Assembly (NCBI GenBank): GCA_024279425.1
Contig: JAJRRO010000093.1
Coordinates: forward strand, 186,001-250,000
Source: Bacteroidota bacterium
GTDB taxonomy: Bacteria; Bacteroidota; Bacteroidia; Flavobacteriales; Flavobacteriaceae
Reading direction: 5' to 3'
Length of the DNA stretch: 64,000 nt
Shown: positions 26,253 through 33,799 of the stretch, in pieces
How the letters are laid out: the number at the start of each line of letters is the position of its first letter
Position numbering within the stretch: the stretch's first letter is position 1
Program-made: the position numbers and the translations under genes
Notes under the pieces: generated by a model
The model's input: only the letters and a program-made list of their open reading frames with translations
Told to the model about the DNA's origin: nothing
Database searches by the model: none

Positions 26253-26499
26253 AATTTATATATTGAATGTTCCATGCATTGTCGCATTTCTCAATATTAA
26301 AAGAAAACTGCTCGGATTGCCTTAACCATTTCTTCAAAGTCTAGGACTATTTATGCATTTAATGAATCTTTTGGTCAGTCATATCTAAAAGACAATAATG
26401 TAATGAAACACAAGAAACCCGCTGACCGATTGGCTCCTTCATCTCAAATGAAACTGGCTCAAACGGTCAGCGGGTTTACTAAACTAACTCAAACTATTT
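26253..26499. repeat. Direct repeat, unit 1 (leader of collagen-like copy A)
   Basis: This stretch is nearly the same as 27094-27351. A run of 52 bases (26379-26430 and 27221-27272) is identical, and the rest differs by scattered changes. Each unit contains the 5' leader of a collagen-like gene plus the terminator hairpin of the unit before it, so the duplicated block was gene plus flanks. Confidence 0.85.
26415..26477 (-). terminator. Terminator hairpin after collagen-like copy B
   Basis: The arms AAACCCGCTGACCG and CGGTCAGCGGGTTT are perfectly complementary with a loop of about 35 bases. Read on the minus strand it follows the stop of copy B by 23 bases and is followed by a T-rich stretch. 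The same hairpin recurs at 27257-27322. Confidence 0.75.
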
Positions 26500-27093
26500 C
26501 TAGTAGTCTAATCCAAAATGGTCCATAACTTCTTCATAGGACATCTTTTCATAATCCAAACCAACGTTTTTAGCTGAAACAGATTCAGGAACTACTACAT
26601 ACCTAAATGAATTGGCTGTGTTTAAGGACGTGTATCTGTTGTTATTGTTTATAAACCTGATCGTAATATTTCCTGCTGATAAAATAACCGTCCATGTATC
26701 TATCTCGGCAGGGGAGTCATAGGTCAAGACAATTGGCATTAAAGCCGCCACATCCGTGGGCCATATGGTGGGATTATATCCATTTAGCTTACCATAGGCC
26801 AGAACAACTCCACTATCTATAATCTCTTGGGTAATTTCTGATGCAGCTTGATCATGCTCCAACAAATTTATACCGCCAAATCCTGTTGAAAGTGTATAGC
26901 TGGAAGGTGTAAACCAATCACTGGAAATTACATTGGCATTACCATCTTGGCCATCATCACCATCATCACCTGCAGTTCCTTGTAGACCTTGTAGGCCAGT
27001 AGTGCCATCTGCGCCGTCCTCTGCAGAACAAGATGTTAATACAAGTGATACTATCAATAACCCAACCTTGAAAAAACTTAACTTCTTCCCCAT
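26500..27093 (-). CDS. Collagen-like repeat lipoprotein, copy B
   Basis: Lipoprotein with lipobox LTSC (C22), a collagen-like Gly-x-y tract (DGADGTTGLQGLQG and on through DGDDGQDGNANV), then a beta-rich head of about 145 residues ending in YEEVMDHFGLDY. The head is longer than in copy A, but the two share NANV after the stalk and a similar ending (EEVMDHFGL against NEVENHFDF). The upstream region is the second unit of the direct repeat. The head has no recognised domain. Confidence 0.78.
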   Translation of the reverse strand: MGKKLSFFKVGLLIVSLVLTSCSAEDGADGTTGLQGLQGTAGDDGDDGQDGNANVISSDWFTPSSYTLSTGFGGINLLEHDQAASEITQEIIDSGVVLAYGKLNGYNPTIWPTDVAALMPIVLTYDSPAEIDTWTVILSAGNITIRFINNNNRYTSLNTANSFRYVVVPESVSAKNVGLDYEKMSYEEVMDHFGLDY

Positions 27094-27351
27094 AATTTAT
27101 TTATTTGAATGTTCCATGCATTGTTGCATTTCTCAATATTAAAAGGAAACTGCTTGGATTGAATTAACTATTTCCTCAAAACCTAGGACTATTTATGCAT
27201 TTAATGAATCTTTTGGTCAATCATATCTAAAAGACAATAATGTAATGAAACACAAGAAACCCGCTGACCGATCAGTTCCTTCGTCCCATAGTATGAAACT
27301 GGATCAAACCGTCAGCGGGTTTACTTAACCAACTAAACTAACTCAAACTAT
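27094..27351. repeat. Direct repeat, unit 2 (leader of collagen-like copy B)
   Basis: Second unit of the direct repeat described at 26253. It begins at the start codon of copy B and includes a terminator hairpin whose own gene, expected just to the right, is missing or reduced to a short broken frame. Confidence 0.85.
27257..27322 (-). terminator. Duplicate terminator hairpin upstream of copy B
   Basis: The arms AAACCCGCTGAC and GTCAGCGGGTTT pair around a long loop. It is a copy of the hairpin at 26415-26477. By analogy it should end a gene lying to its right on the minus strand. Confidence 0.7.
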
Positions 27352-27385
27352 TACAATTAAAGTAGTAAATGACCAAACCTACCGT

Positions 27386-27502
27386 TTATCTATGTCTTTG
27401 TTGTCCTCTAGGTTTCTCAACCTTCCAACTTCCTTCAAGCAATGCCTATGCCCCAAGTATGACCATCATACAACACAAGGTCAGGAACTTTTTCATTTTC
27501 AT
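27386..27502 (-). pseudogene. Possible small secreted peptide gene with in-frame TAG
   Basis: From an ATG at 27502 the frame reads MKMKKFLTLCCMMVILGA, a plausible signal peptide, then TAG, then ALLEGSWKVEKPRG and a stop at 27386. It sits exactly where the duplicated terminator at 27257 expects a gene. It may be a decayed third unit or a small gene with a mutated codon. The evidence is position and the signal-like start only. Confidence 0.3.
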
Positions 27503-27663
27503 ATACTTGTATTTTGATGCGTTAGACCCTCTGTTACCTAAAATTAAGGGTTAAAGATGCACTTCTCAAGTGTTTCTGTACCATTGGCCCCAAGAAATGT
27601 ATGATTGTTGCTTTTTATGCCTTTTTTGGTATTTTATGTAAAAAAATCCTTCCAAGTCTCCCA

Positions 27664-27711
27664 CAAAAAAACCCTATCTCAATACCGGAACTTTGTCGGG
27701 AGAGATAGGGT
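27664..27711 (-). terminator. Strong minus-strand terminator with no gene in front
   Basis: The arms ACCCTATCTC and GAGATAGGGT form a ten-base stem with an inner CCG/CGG pair, and on the minus strand it is followed by seven T. No minus-strand reading frame lies between it and the divergent OmpA gene at 27924. Confidence 0.75.
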
Positions 27712-27923
27712 AGTGTTTATATTTTATAAACGAATCTCACAAACATTTACTGATCCGCAACTGACTTTTACATAAATGGTATAAAAAACTGTATAATCGG
27801 TAATTGGCAAAATATGCTTCCAAAGAACTTACTTCATTGATTTAGAGTATTTAATCCCTTTTATTTAACATATTTTAAGAATTTTTCAATACATTGTAAT
27901 ATAAACACCCAGCGTTTATTTTA
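27712..27923. other. Intergenic region before the OmpA gene
   Basis: This AT-rich stretch has no reading frame of useful length on either strand. It must hold the OmpA promoter on the plus strand. On the minus strand it leads into the terminator at 27664-27711, so a short non-coding transcript is possible. I see no clear TAnnTTTG on either strand. Confidence 0.4.
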
Positions 27924-28811
27924 ATGGTAAAAAACACGACCAACCTTATCGGGATACTCATAACTATTTTGGTCGGTTCCTACTTTTATAGCAACTTTTG
28001 CTGTGAATGCAGTAAGGTCAAAAAAGAAGTAAGTGCTCCAACCCTAAAGGTAACATCCCACCCCTTTGTTTTTAGTGATGGGGACTTTGCCTATAGTTTG
28101 AATGATAACTTTAACTTTAATGTTTCCTCTTCCACAATTTTAATACCCGTTTCGAAGGAACTACAAGATGGTATCATTGAATTAAAGGCCTACTTGGCCA
28201 ACAATCCCGAGAGAACAATCAATATTACCGGATACTATAAAGGTGATGAAGACAACCTATCGGCCTTTCCAAATCTGGGCATGGCACGAGCCAATGCCGT
28301 AAAGAACTATTTTGTCTCCCAAGGAATACCCTCAAAGGAGATCAATAGTATAGGCAGAAGAGTGGACGAACTAGTTCTTAAGGGAAGTATTTATCAAGGG
28401 CCTTTAAGCTATAGTTTCGAAAAAAGGATGGTCTATGCCGATGAATCCCTCAAGACGCTGTCCCAAAAAATAAAGGATGATATGATGGTGCTTCATTTTA
28501 ATACGGCCGAGACTTCCATAACTTTAACGAATGAACAAAGACAACAATTTGCCGCTATTTCTAGATATTTGGATAAAGTCGAAAAGGCCACGATATTAGT
28601 GGTAGGCCATACCGATGATACTGGTCTGAAGGCCAGAAATTTGAAAATTGGACAAAACCGAGCCGATTTTGCCAAATCTTACCTTGTGGAAAACGGTATT
28701 TCCGAGAGTAGAATCAAGGTAATTTCGAAAGGATTGGAGGAACCCATTGCTGGCAATGCAACGGAAGAGGGAAAAGCAAAAAATCGAAGGACTACTATCA
28801 CTATAAATTAA
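27924..28811 (+). CDS. OmpA family protein with two OmpA-like domains
   Basis: Exported 295-residue protein with an N-terminal hydrophobic anchor (residues 8-24). Two OmpA-like peptidoglycan-binding domains follow. The first (about 50-155) is divergent but keeps NPERTINITGYY and ARANAVKNYFVSQGI. The second (about 190-295) is canonical, with TILVVGHTDDTG, NLKIGQNRADFAKSYL and AKNRRTTI. Double OmpA domains suggest tight peptidoglycan attachment. It lies 12 bases before the helix-hairpin-helix protein gene, and the two are very likely co-transcribed, ending at the terminator at 29408. Confidence 0.85.
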   Translation: MVKNTTNLIGILITILVGSYFYSNFCCECSKVKKEVSAPTLKVTSHPFVFSDGDFAYSLNDNFNFNVSSSTILIPVSKELQDGIIELKAYLANNPERTINITGYYKGDEDNLSAFPNLGMARANAVKNYFVSQGIPSKEINSIGRRVDELVLKGSIYQGPLSYSFEKRMVYADESLKTLSQKIKDDMMVLHFNTAETSITLTNEQRQQFAAISRYLDKVEKATILVVGHTDDTGLKARNLKIGQNRADFAKSYLVENGISESRIKVISKGLEEPIAGNATEEGKAKNRRTTITIN

Positions 28812-28823
28812 ATACTATTAAAA

Positions 28824-29390
28824 ATGGATTTTGTACAGATGAATATTTGGTGTTGGATGATTCCGATTTTGGTAGGTGTTATTTGCGCCTATTTGGGATA
28901 TCTAATAGGCAAAAAGAATAAAAAGGTTAGTATCGATGAGGCGGAATGGATACTTATACAGGAGAAAAACCGAATATTAAAAACCGATTTGGAAGCTTGT
29001 AATGATAAATTATCAGCAGCCTCGACCTTAGCCGCTGAAATTGCCACAACCGCAGCAGCTTCATTGACAGCTACAACAAATACAGAAAGGCATTTTGATT
29101 CTGCTGCTGCAAAAGCTGCCATGGAAAAACCTGTAAAACAGGACGATTTAAAGATTGTTGAGGGTATTGGCCCAAAAATAGCAGGAATGTTCCATGATTC
29201 GGGAATCAGCACTTGGAAAGCACTTTCCGAAGTGGCGGTGGCCAAATGCCACCAGGTATTGGATAAAGCTGGATACCGCTATAAAATGCACGATCCAGCG
29301 TCTTGGCCCATGCAAGCCAAAATGGCGTATGAAGGAAAGTGGGAAGAGCTTGCCAAATGGCAACACGAACATAAACACGGGAAACTATAA
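28824..29390 (+). CDS. Membrane-anchored helix-hairpin-helix protein
   Basis: 188-residue protein with an N-terminal membrane helix (residues 8-28, WCWMIPILVGVICAYLGYLIG), an alanine-rich linker likely to form a coiled coil (about 45-85), and a C-terminal helix-hairpin-helix domain starting DDLKIVEGIGPKIAGMF. That domain resembles the DUF4332-like fold found in bacteroidotal envelope proteins; HhH domains usually bind DNA, but here the protein is anchored and paired with an OmpA protein. The combination is seen in flavobacteria and may link the envelope to nucleic acid or serve a purely protein role; this is inference. Confidence 0.75.
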   Translation: MDFVQMNIWCWMIPILVGVICAYLGYLIGKKNKKVSIDEAEWILIQEKNRILKTDLEACNDKLSAASTLAAEIATTAAASLTATTNTERHFDSAAAKAAMEKPVKQDDLKIVEGIGPKIAGMFHDSGISTWKALSEVAVAKCHQVLDKAGYRYKMHDPASWPMQAKMAYEGKWEELAKWQHEHKHGKL

Positions 29391-29407
29391 ACCCCATATA
29401 TGGTATT

Positions 29408-29440
29408 AAAAAAGCCGATTCAAATTGAATCGGCTTTTTG
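29408..29440. terminator. Bidirectional terminator between the HhH gene and the desaturase
   Basis: The arms AGCCGATTCA and TGAATCGGCT pair around a two-base centre, with A and T runs outside. It separates the converging HhH protein and acyl-ACP desaturase genes and serves both. Confidence 0.85.
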
Positions 29441-29443
29441 TTT

Positions 29444-30439
29444 TTATAATGTTCCGTTTGCCTCTACCCACTTAAAATGATATTGGTCTTGTGGAAAAGA
29501 CATACGCTCCGAAATTCGTTGCAACCTATCCGGTAGCTTCATTAAATAATCGCGTGCTTTTTCAGCTTCATCGGAAAGACTTCTAACCGCCTCTAGTTCC
29601 CAAAAAGCATTCAGTTTCCTAAGAATGTTTATATAATCCTGTGCGGTGTACACCCCTAAACGTTGAGCGCAGTTCGAAAAATTTTCAAAAGCGGTGCCAA
29701 TAGACCCCCCCGATTCACGTAAAAAATGAGCAGGCATCACAATCTTCTTTTTCATCATATCGGCAAAGGCCAACATCATACCAGAAGGATCTTCTCCAAA
29801 AATATTCTTCACGAACTCCCTATAGGCTAAATGATGCCTCATTTCATCTCCGGCAATAATAGTACACATCTTACCCAAAAGCACATTGCCTTTCTTTTTG
29901 GCCATTTGCCCAACCCTCTTATGCGAGATGTTAGTTGCCAATTCCTGAAAAGATGTATATACAAAGTTTTTATATGGGTCCCTATCCGTTCCTATATCAA
30001 ATCCATCGGCAATTAAATATTGGGTTGTAATTTCTACTTCACGCATATTAACCCGGCCCGATAGGTACAAATATTTATTAAGTACATCACCATGGCGATT
30101 TTCTTCGGCCGTCCAAGCCCTTACCCATTTAGACCATCCATTTTTCTTACCATCGTGCTGGTTTACACCTTCAACATCCATTAACCAAGATTCATAGGTT
30201 GGTAAGGCCTCTTCTGTAATCATATCGGCAACCATGGTTACCCAAAAGTCATATCCAAGTTCTTTGGATTCTTCCCGTAATTGTTCAATAGCATCCAAAA
30301 AATTATCACTCTCCGAATCTGGGAGAAAATCAGAAGGCTGCCAAATATCATCTATAGGGATCAAAAAAGAATCCATAAACTCATCCACTTTCGGCTCTAT
30401 GGCCTGCATCACTTCCAACCGTATATTCTTGGTAATCAT
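29444..30439 (-). CDS. Acyl-ACP desaturase
   Basis: Soluble di-iron desaturase that puts a double bond into acyl chains on acyl carrier protein. The two iron-binding motifs are EENRHG and DEMRHH, in the order and spacing of plant-type stearoyl-ACP delta9-desaturases. The length of 331 residues fits. It lies 63 bases downstream of a phosphatase in the same direction and may belong to the SPFH operon, giving that unit a lipid-modifying enzyme. The double-bond position and preferred chain length cannot be read from the sequence. Confidence 0.9.
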   Translation of the reverse strand: MITKNIRLEVMQAIEPKVDEFMDSFLIPIDDIWQPSDFLPDSESDNFLDAIEQLREESKELGYDFWVTMVADMITEEALPTYESWLMDVEGVNQHDGKKNGWSKWVRAWTAEENRHGDVLNKYLYLSGRVNMREVEITTQYLIADGFDIGTDRDPYKNFVYTSFQELATNISHKRVGQMAKKKGNVLLGKMCTIIAGDEMRHHLAYREFVKNIFGEDPSGMMLAFADMMKKKIVMPAHFLRESGGSIGTAFENFSNCAQRLGVYTAQDYINILRKLNAFWELEAVRSLSDEAEKARDYLMKLPDRLQRISERMSFPQDQYHFKWVEANGTL

Positions 30440-30502
30440 AATTCAATTTTCAACAAAGAACGTTATTATATACTTGAATTTAAGGGAATGCTACGCCAAA
30501 TT

Positions 30503-31228
30503 TTAATTTCTGCCGTTTTCTTTTGGGTAAAAAGTATATACAGGGTCGCTTTGCCAGATTTGTTTTGTGTCTATGTCTATAATTGATAAAGGGCCCTTGA
30601 AAGCGGCTCCTGTATCAATATTCCAAACATTGGCTGCATTCTGTGGGGTTGTCCTGCCCAATTGTGTAACAGGGGTATGACCTATGTAAATTTCTTTGTA
30701 ATGCGATAATCGCTGAGGGTATAATTGATCTTCTTTATTCAATTTAGGATTTAATGAAAGTGCCAATTCCCATAAAGTCCTGTCCCAATAAAAGGTCTTG
30801 GAAAAATACTCGTGATTTATACCTTTCAGGTTAGTGAACCCCGCATGAAGAAATAAACGATCACTCGAATCCAAATGATAGTTCAGTAGACTATCAAAGA
30901 ATCGAATATGCTCCGCTATGATAGCTTCATCTGCCTCGTTATACGAACTGACGGTTGCCGAACCCCCATGGTGTAACCACATTGGGTTATTCTCCCCTTT
31001 GACCAGCCAGTCTGAACAAAGTTCGTCATGATTCCCCCGTAGGTAATAACAGTTATGGGTCTTCTCTAAATCTATCAGAAAGTTAACGGTTTCCACCGCC
31101 TGGCTCCACCCGTCAACATAATCTCCAAGAAAAACAAGCTTATCATTTACAGTGACTTGTGCCCGTTGCAAAACCTGTTCAAGTGCTTTTAACCCTGAAT
31201 GAATATCCCCAATTACCAGTGTTCTCAT
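30503..31228 (-). CDS. PPP-type metallophosphatase
   Basis: Metallophosphoesterase of the serine/threonine phosphatase type, 241 residues. The metal-binding motifs occur in order: GDIHSG near the N-terminus, GDYVDGW, GNHDE, and later LHAGF and IGHTP. Relatives include bacterial PrpA/B-like protein phosphatases and diadenosine tetraphosphatases, so the substrate may be a phosphoprotein or a nucleotide. Its start overlaps the stop of the zinc-ribbon gene by four bases, and this coupling suggests it acts with the SPFH/zinc-ribbon pair. Confidence 0.85.
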   Translation of the reverse strand: MRTLVIGDIHSGLKALEQVLQRAQVTVNDKLVFLGDYVDGWSQAVETVNFLIDLEKTHNCYYLRGNHDELCSDWLVKGENNPMWLHHGGSATVSSYNEADEAIIAEHIRFFDSLLNYHLDSSDRLFLHAGFTNLKGINHEYFSKTFYWDRTLWELALSLNPKLNKEDQLYPQRLSHYKEIYIGHTPVTQLGRTTPQNAANVWNIDTGAAFKGPLSIIDIDTKQIWQSDPVYTFYPKENGRN

Positions 31229-32307
31229 TGTACAAAAATCGCAATAAGAGCAAAAACCGCAATGATAAAAAGCACCAAAAATAAAATTTTCCAGAAAGAA
31301 TAAGGCCTTGTTCCGCTTACTGCCCCTGTTTGCCCGTTAATATAAAAGTGATATTCCTTGCCTTTGTACTTATATGAGCTAATATAAACCGGGAGTAAAA
31401 TGTGCTTAAAAGTCTCGTCAGACAGTTTAATATCTGCATGACCAATTCGCTGGGTATCTCCACCTATATCTCTCCGAATCCAGCTATAGGCAATTCGCTT
31501 CGCTTCCTGAAATGATTGGTGATGGCCATCTTTAAGTGAAATAGTATACTTCTCTGTAACAAAACCAGCAAGATATTTTGAATTGAATACAGCCAGCTCC
31601 TTCAGGTTCCAAAAAGTTATTTTTTTTGGAATATCTCTTCGTTTTTTCTCCGATGCATTGATCAATATATCGTCTACAAAGCCACTTACCGTTCCAGAGG
31701 CAGGAGACCATCTAGTCTTTTGCACTTGTCTTGGCCGCATACCATTTTTGGTCTTAACCATTTGTGTCTCATAATAATAATCTCCCCTTTGCCCTTGATA
31801 GGACGCATAAAGATTTGAATCGAACGTCCAATAAGGAACATATAGCCCATGAAGTCCTTCTGGGTCTAATGCAGCTCTCTTCAATTTATTCGGAGCAAAC
31901 CATTTATCATTGACCCAGTTCTTAAAAATGGCCCTTGCTTTTTTAGCGTCCAATTGAAAGGGAACCAGGGCACCGGGAAGAATCCAACCTTCTTTTTCAA
32001 TATCTTCTCGAATAAGTGGCTCTCCACAATACACGCAATCGAGCGACTTATAGTTTTCCTTGACATGTTGGTTGGCCCCACAATTTTTACAATTGAGTAA
32101 ATCAATGGTTTCTGTATAGGCATTTTCACCAACAACTTTTAAATAGTGCTGAAGTTCCAATTCTTCAAAACTTCTTTTGGTTTGTTCTATAAATTCCTCA
32201 TAACCGCAGTACGCACAATTCAATTGATGCGAACCGGGTTTGAATTTTAATTCTGCACCACAATTGGCACAGGATTTATTGAGTTCGGAATTTAAGGTTT
32301 CTTCCAT
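31225..32307 (-). CDS. Double zinc-ribbon membrane protein, YdjG-like
   Basis: The 360-residue protein starts with two zinc ribbons: CANCG/CAYCG (about residues 11-35) and CKNCG/CVYCG (about 72-98). A long cytoplasmic region has LYVPYWTFD, and there is one C-terminal membrane helix (about 340-358, ILFLVLFIIAVFALIAIF). Genes of this kind accompany SPFH-domain virion-core proteins, as in the Bacillus subtilis ydjGHI group. I prefer the ATG at 32307 (MEETLNSEL) over an in-frame ATG 24 bases upstream. The gene lies 59 bases after the SPFH gene and overlaps the phosphatase gene. Confidence 0.75.
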   Translation of the reverse strand: MEETLNSELNKSCANCGAELKFKPGSHQLNCAYCGYEEFIEQTKRSFEELELQHYLKVVGENAYTETIDLLNCKNCGANQHVKENYKSLDCVYCGEPLIREDIEKEGWILPGALVPFQLDAKKARAIFKNWVNDKWFAPNKLKRAALDPEGLHGLYVPYWTFDSNLYASYQGQRGDYYYETQMVKTKNGMRPRQVQKTRWSPASGTVSGFVDDILINASEKKRRDIPKKITFWNLKELAVFNSKYLAGFVTEKYTISLKDGHHQSFQEAKRIAYSWIRRDIGGDTQRIGHADIKLSDETFKHILLPVYISSYKYKGKEYHFYINGQTGAVSGTRPYSFWKILFLVLFIIAVFALIAIFVQ

Positions 32308-32366
32308 AGACAAATATTGCCCTTCCCACAATCGTATGGGAATTCATTACAAAAATAGTATGTGAT

Positions 32367-33503
32367 TTACTCCGTTGGTAAAGGTGGTGGTGTATTTCCC
32401 CCTAAAAAGGCCTTAAGTTCTTCAACATCCTTTAAAGCTGCCCAATTGGCCATGCCTTGTCTCCATACCAATGAGTCCTTGTTTATGGTCCGGCTTGCGA
32501 ATAGCTCTTTGAGTTTATCAATGGTCACAGGGCCTGCCGATTGTCCGTTAACTGCATAGTGATATAGTACTTGGGTCGGCATTGGCGGCGGAACTGCCAC
32601 TTTCTGTTGGGGCTGAACGGCAAAAGGTTGGGGGGGCGATTGGCCCATCATGTTGCCCATCTGCTGGGCCAAGACAAATCCCATTCCCATTCCCATTCCT
32701 GCACCTGCTGTACCGCCTTCATTCTTGGCAGCAGCTTCCATGGCTTTGGCAGCTTTGAATTGCGAAAGCTTGGTCATATCAAGCTTATCCAATCTACTGT
32801 ACTCAAAGATTTCCTTTTTGAGCTCCTCAGGCATCGAGACATTTTCAATATAAAATTTTTCCAACTCTATACCCACCCGACCAAATTCCGGTTGCATAAC
32901 CTCTCGGCAGGTCTCAGAAAGCTCACTGGTGTTCGCTGCATATAACTCTATGGGCAGGTTAGCCTCGCCAACAGTGTCCGTGAAACGAGTTACTATTAGA
33001 CTTTTTAAATGTTCGTTGATCTCGTAATTGGTAAAATTTGCATCAGTACCCACAACATCGACCACAAATTTTCCAGAGTCGCTTATTTTAAAACTATAGG
33101 TTCCAAAAGCCCTTATCTCTACCAAACCAAAACGTTCATCACTTAATATAAAGGGGTTTTTGGTCCCCCATTTTTCGTCGGTAAATAGTCGGGTATTCAC
33201 ATAATATACCTCAGCTTTGAACGGACTGTTAAAACCATACTTCCATCCTTTTAATGTTGTCAGGATGGGAAGGTTTTTAGTATTTAAGGTATACGTTCCC
33301 GGGGTAAAAACATCGGCCAACTGACCTTCATTTACAAAAACGGCCGTCTGTCCTTCACGAACGATTAATTTTGCCCCATTTTTTATTTCGTTTTGATATC
33401 GCTCAAATCTATGGACGATGGTATCGTTGGTATTGTCTAGCCATTCAATGATATCAATAAATTCATGACTGAGCTTGTTTTTTATTTCTTCAAATAAGTT
33501 CAT
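32367..33503 (-). CDS. SPFH domain (virion core, YdjI-like) protein with GYF_2 domain
   Basis: 378-residue protein. The N-terminal SPFH/virion-core domain (about 15-240) includes LIVREGQTAVFVNEGQLADVF and the band-7 end IENVSMPEELKKE. A low-complexity Gly/Met stretch (GMGMGMGFVLAQ) follows, then a Pro-rich linker, and a C-terminal GYF_2 domain with HYAVNGQSAGPV. SPFH proteins assemble into rings that organise membrane microdomains; the YdjI subgroup recruits PspA-type stress proteins in Bacillus. The start is the ATG at 33503 (MNLFEEIK), the longer open frame being non-coding. It is the first gene of a likely four-gene run. Confidence 0.82.
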   Translation of the reverse strand: MNLFEEIKNKLSHEFIDIIEWLDNTNDTIVHRFERYQNEIKNGAKLIVREGQTAVFVNEGQLADVFTPGTYTLNTKNLPILTTLKGWKYGFNSPFKAEVYYVNTRLFTDEKWGTKNPFILSDERFGLVEIRAFGTYSFKISDSGKFVVDVVGTDANFTNYEINEHLKSLIVTRFTDTVGEANLPIELYAANTSELSETCREVMQPEFGRVGIELEKFYIENVSMPEELKKEIFEYSRLDKLDMTKLSQFKAAKAMEAAAKNEGGTAGAGMGMGMGFVLAQQMGNMMGQSPPQPFAVQPQQKVAVPPPMPTQVLYHYAVNGQSAGPVTIDKLKELFASRTINKDSLVWRQGMANWAALKDVEELKAFLGGNTPPPLPTE

Positions 33504-33799
33504 TTTGTTAGTGTTTTTAATTTGTAAAAAGGTAAGGAATTCTTTAAATGTTCCAAAGGGCAAAATTTAATTTCTTGTTGATTCATCGAGGCTATTAGAA
33601 ACCTGCCCAATGAAATCAATAAAAAAATAAGGTTGACTTTATTTGTTAACTTTTTATTGTTGATAAATTTTTAATATACTGATTATCAGTACTAAAAGCT
33701 AATTTTTCGGTTAACAATATGACTTTTGTCATAAAATAGTTATCCAAATAATGATTAATTTCACTTCTTCAAAGTAAACTTTCTAAGCAAAAAGCACTC

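Noticed and set aside
33564-33799. DnaA-box or origin-like features in the AT-rich leader of nrdJ
   Set aside because: Only a single imperfect TTATCCAAA was seen, with no cluster of boxes and no replication genes nearby.
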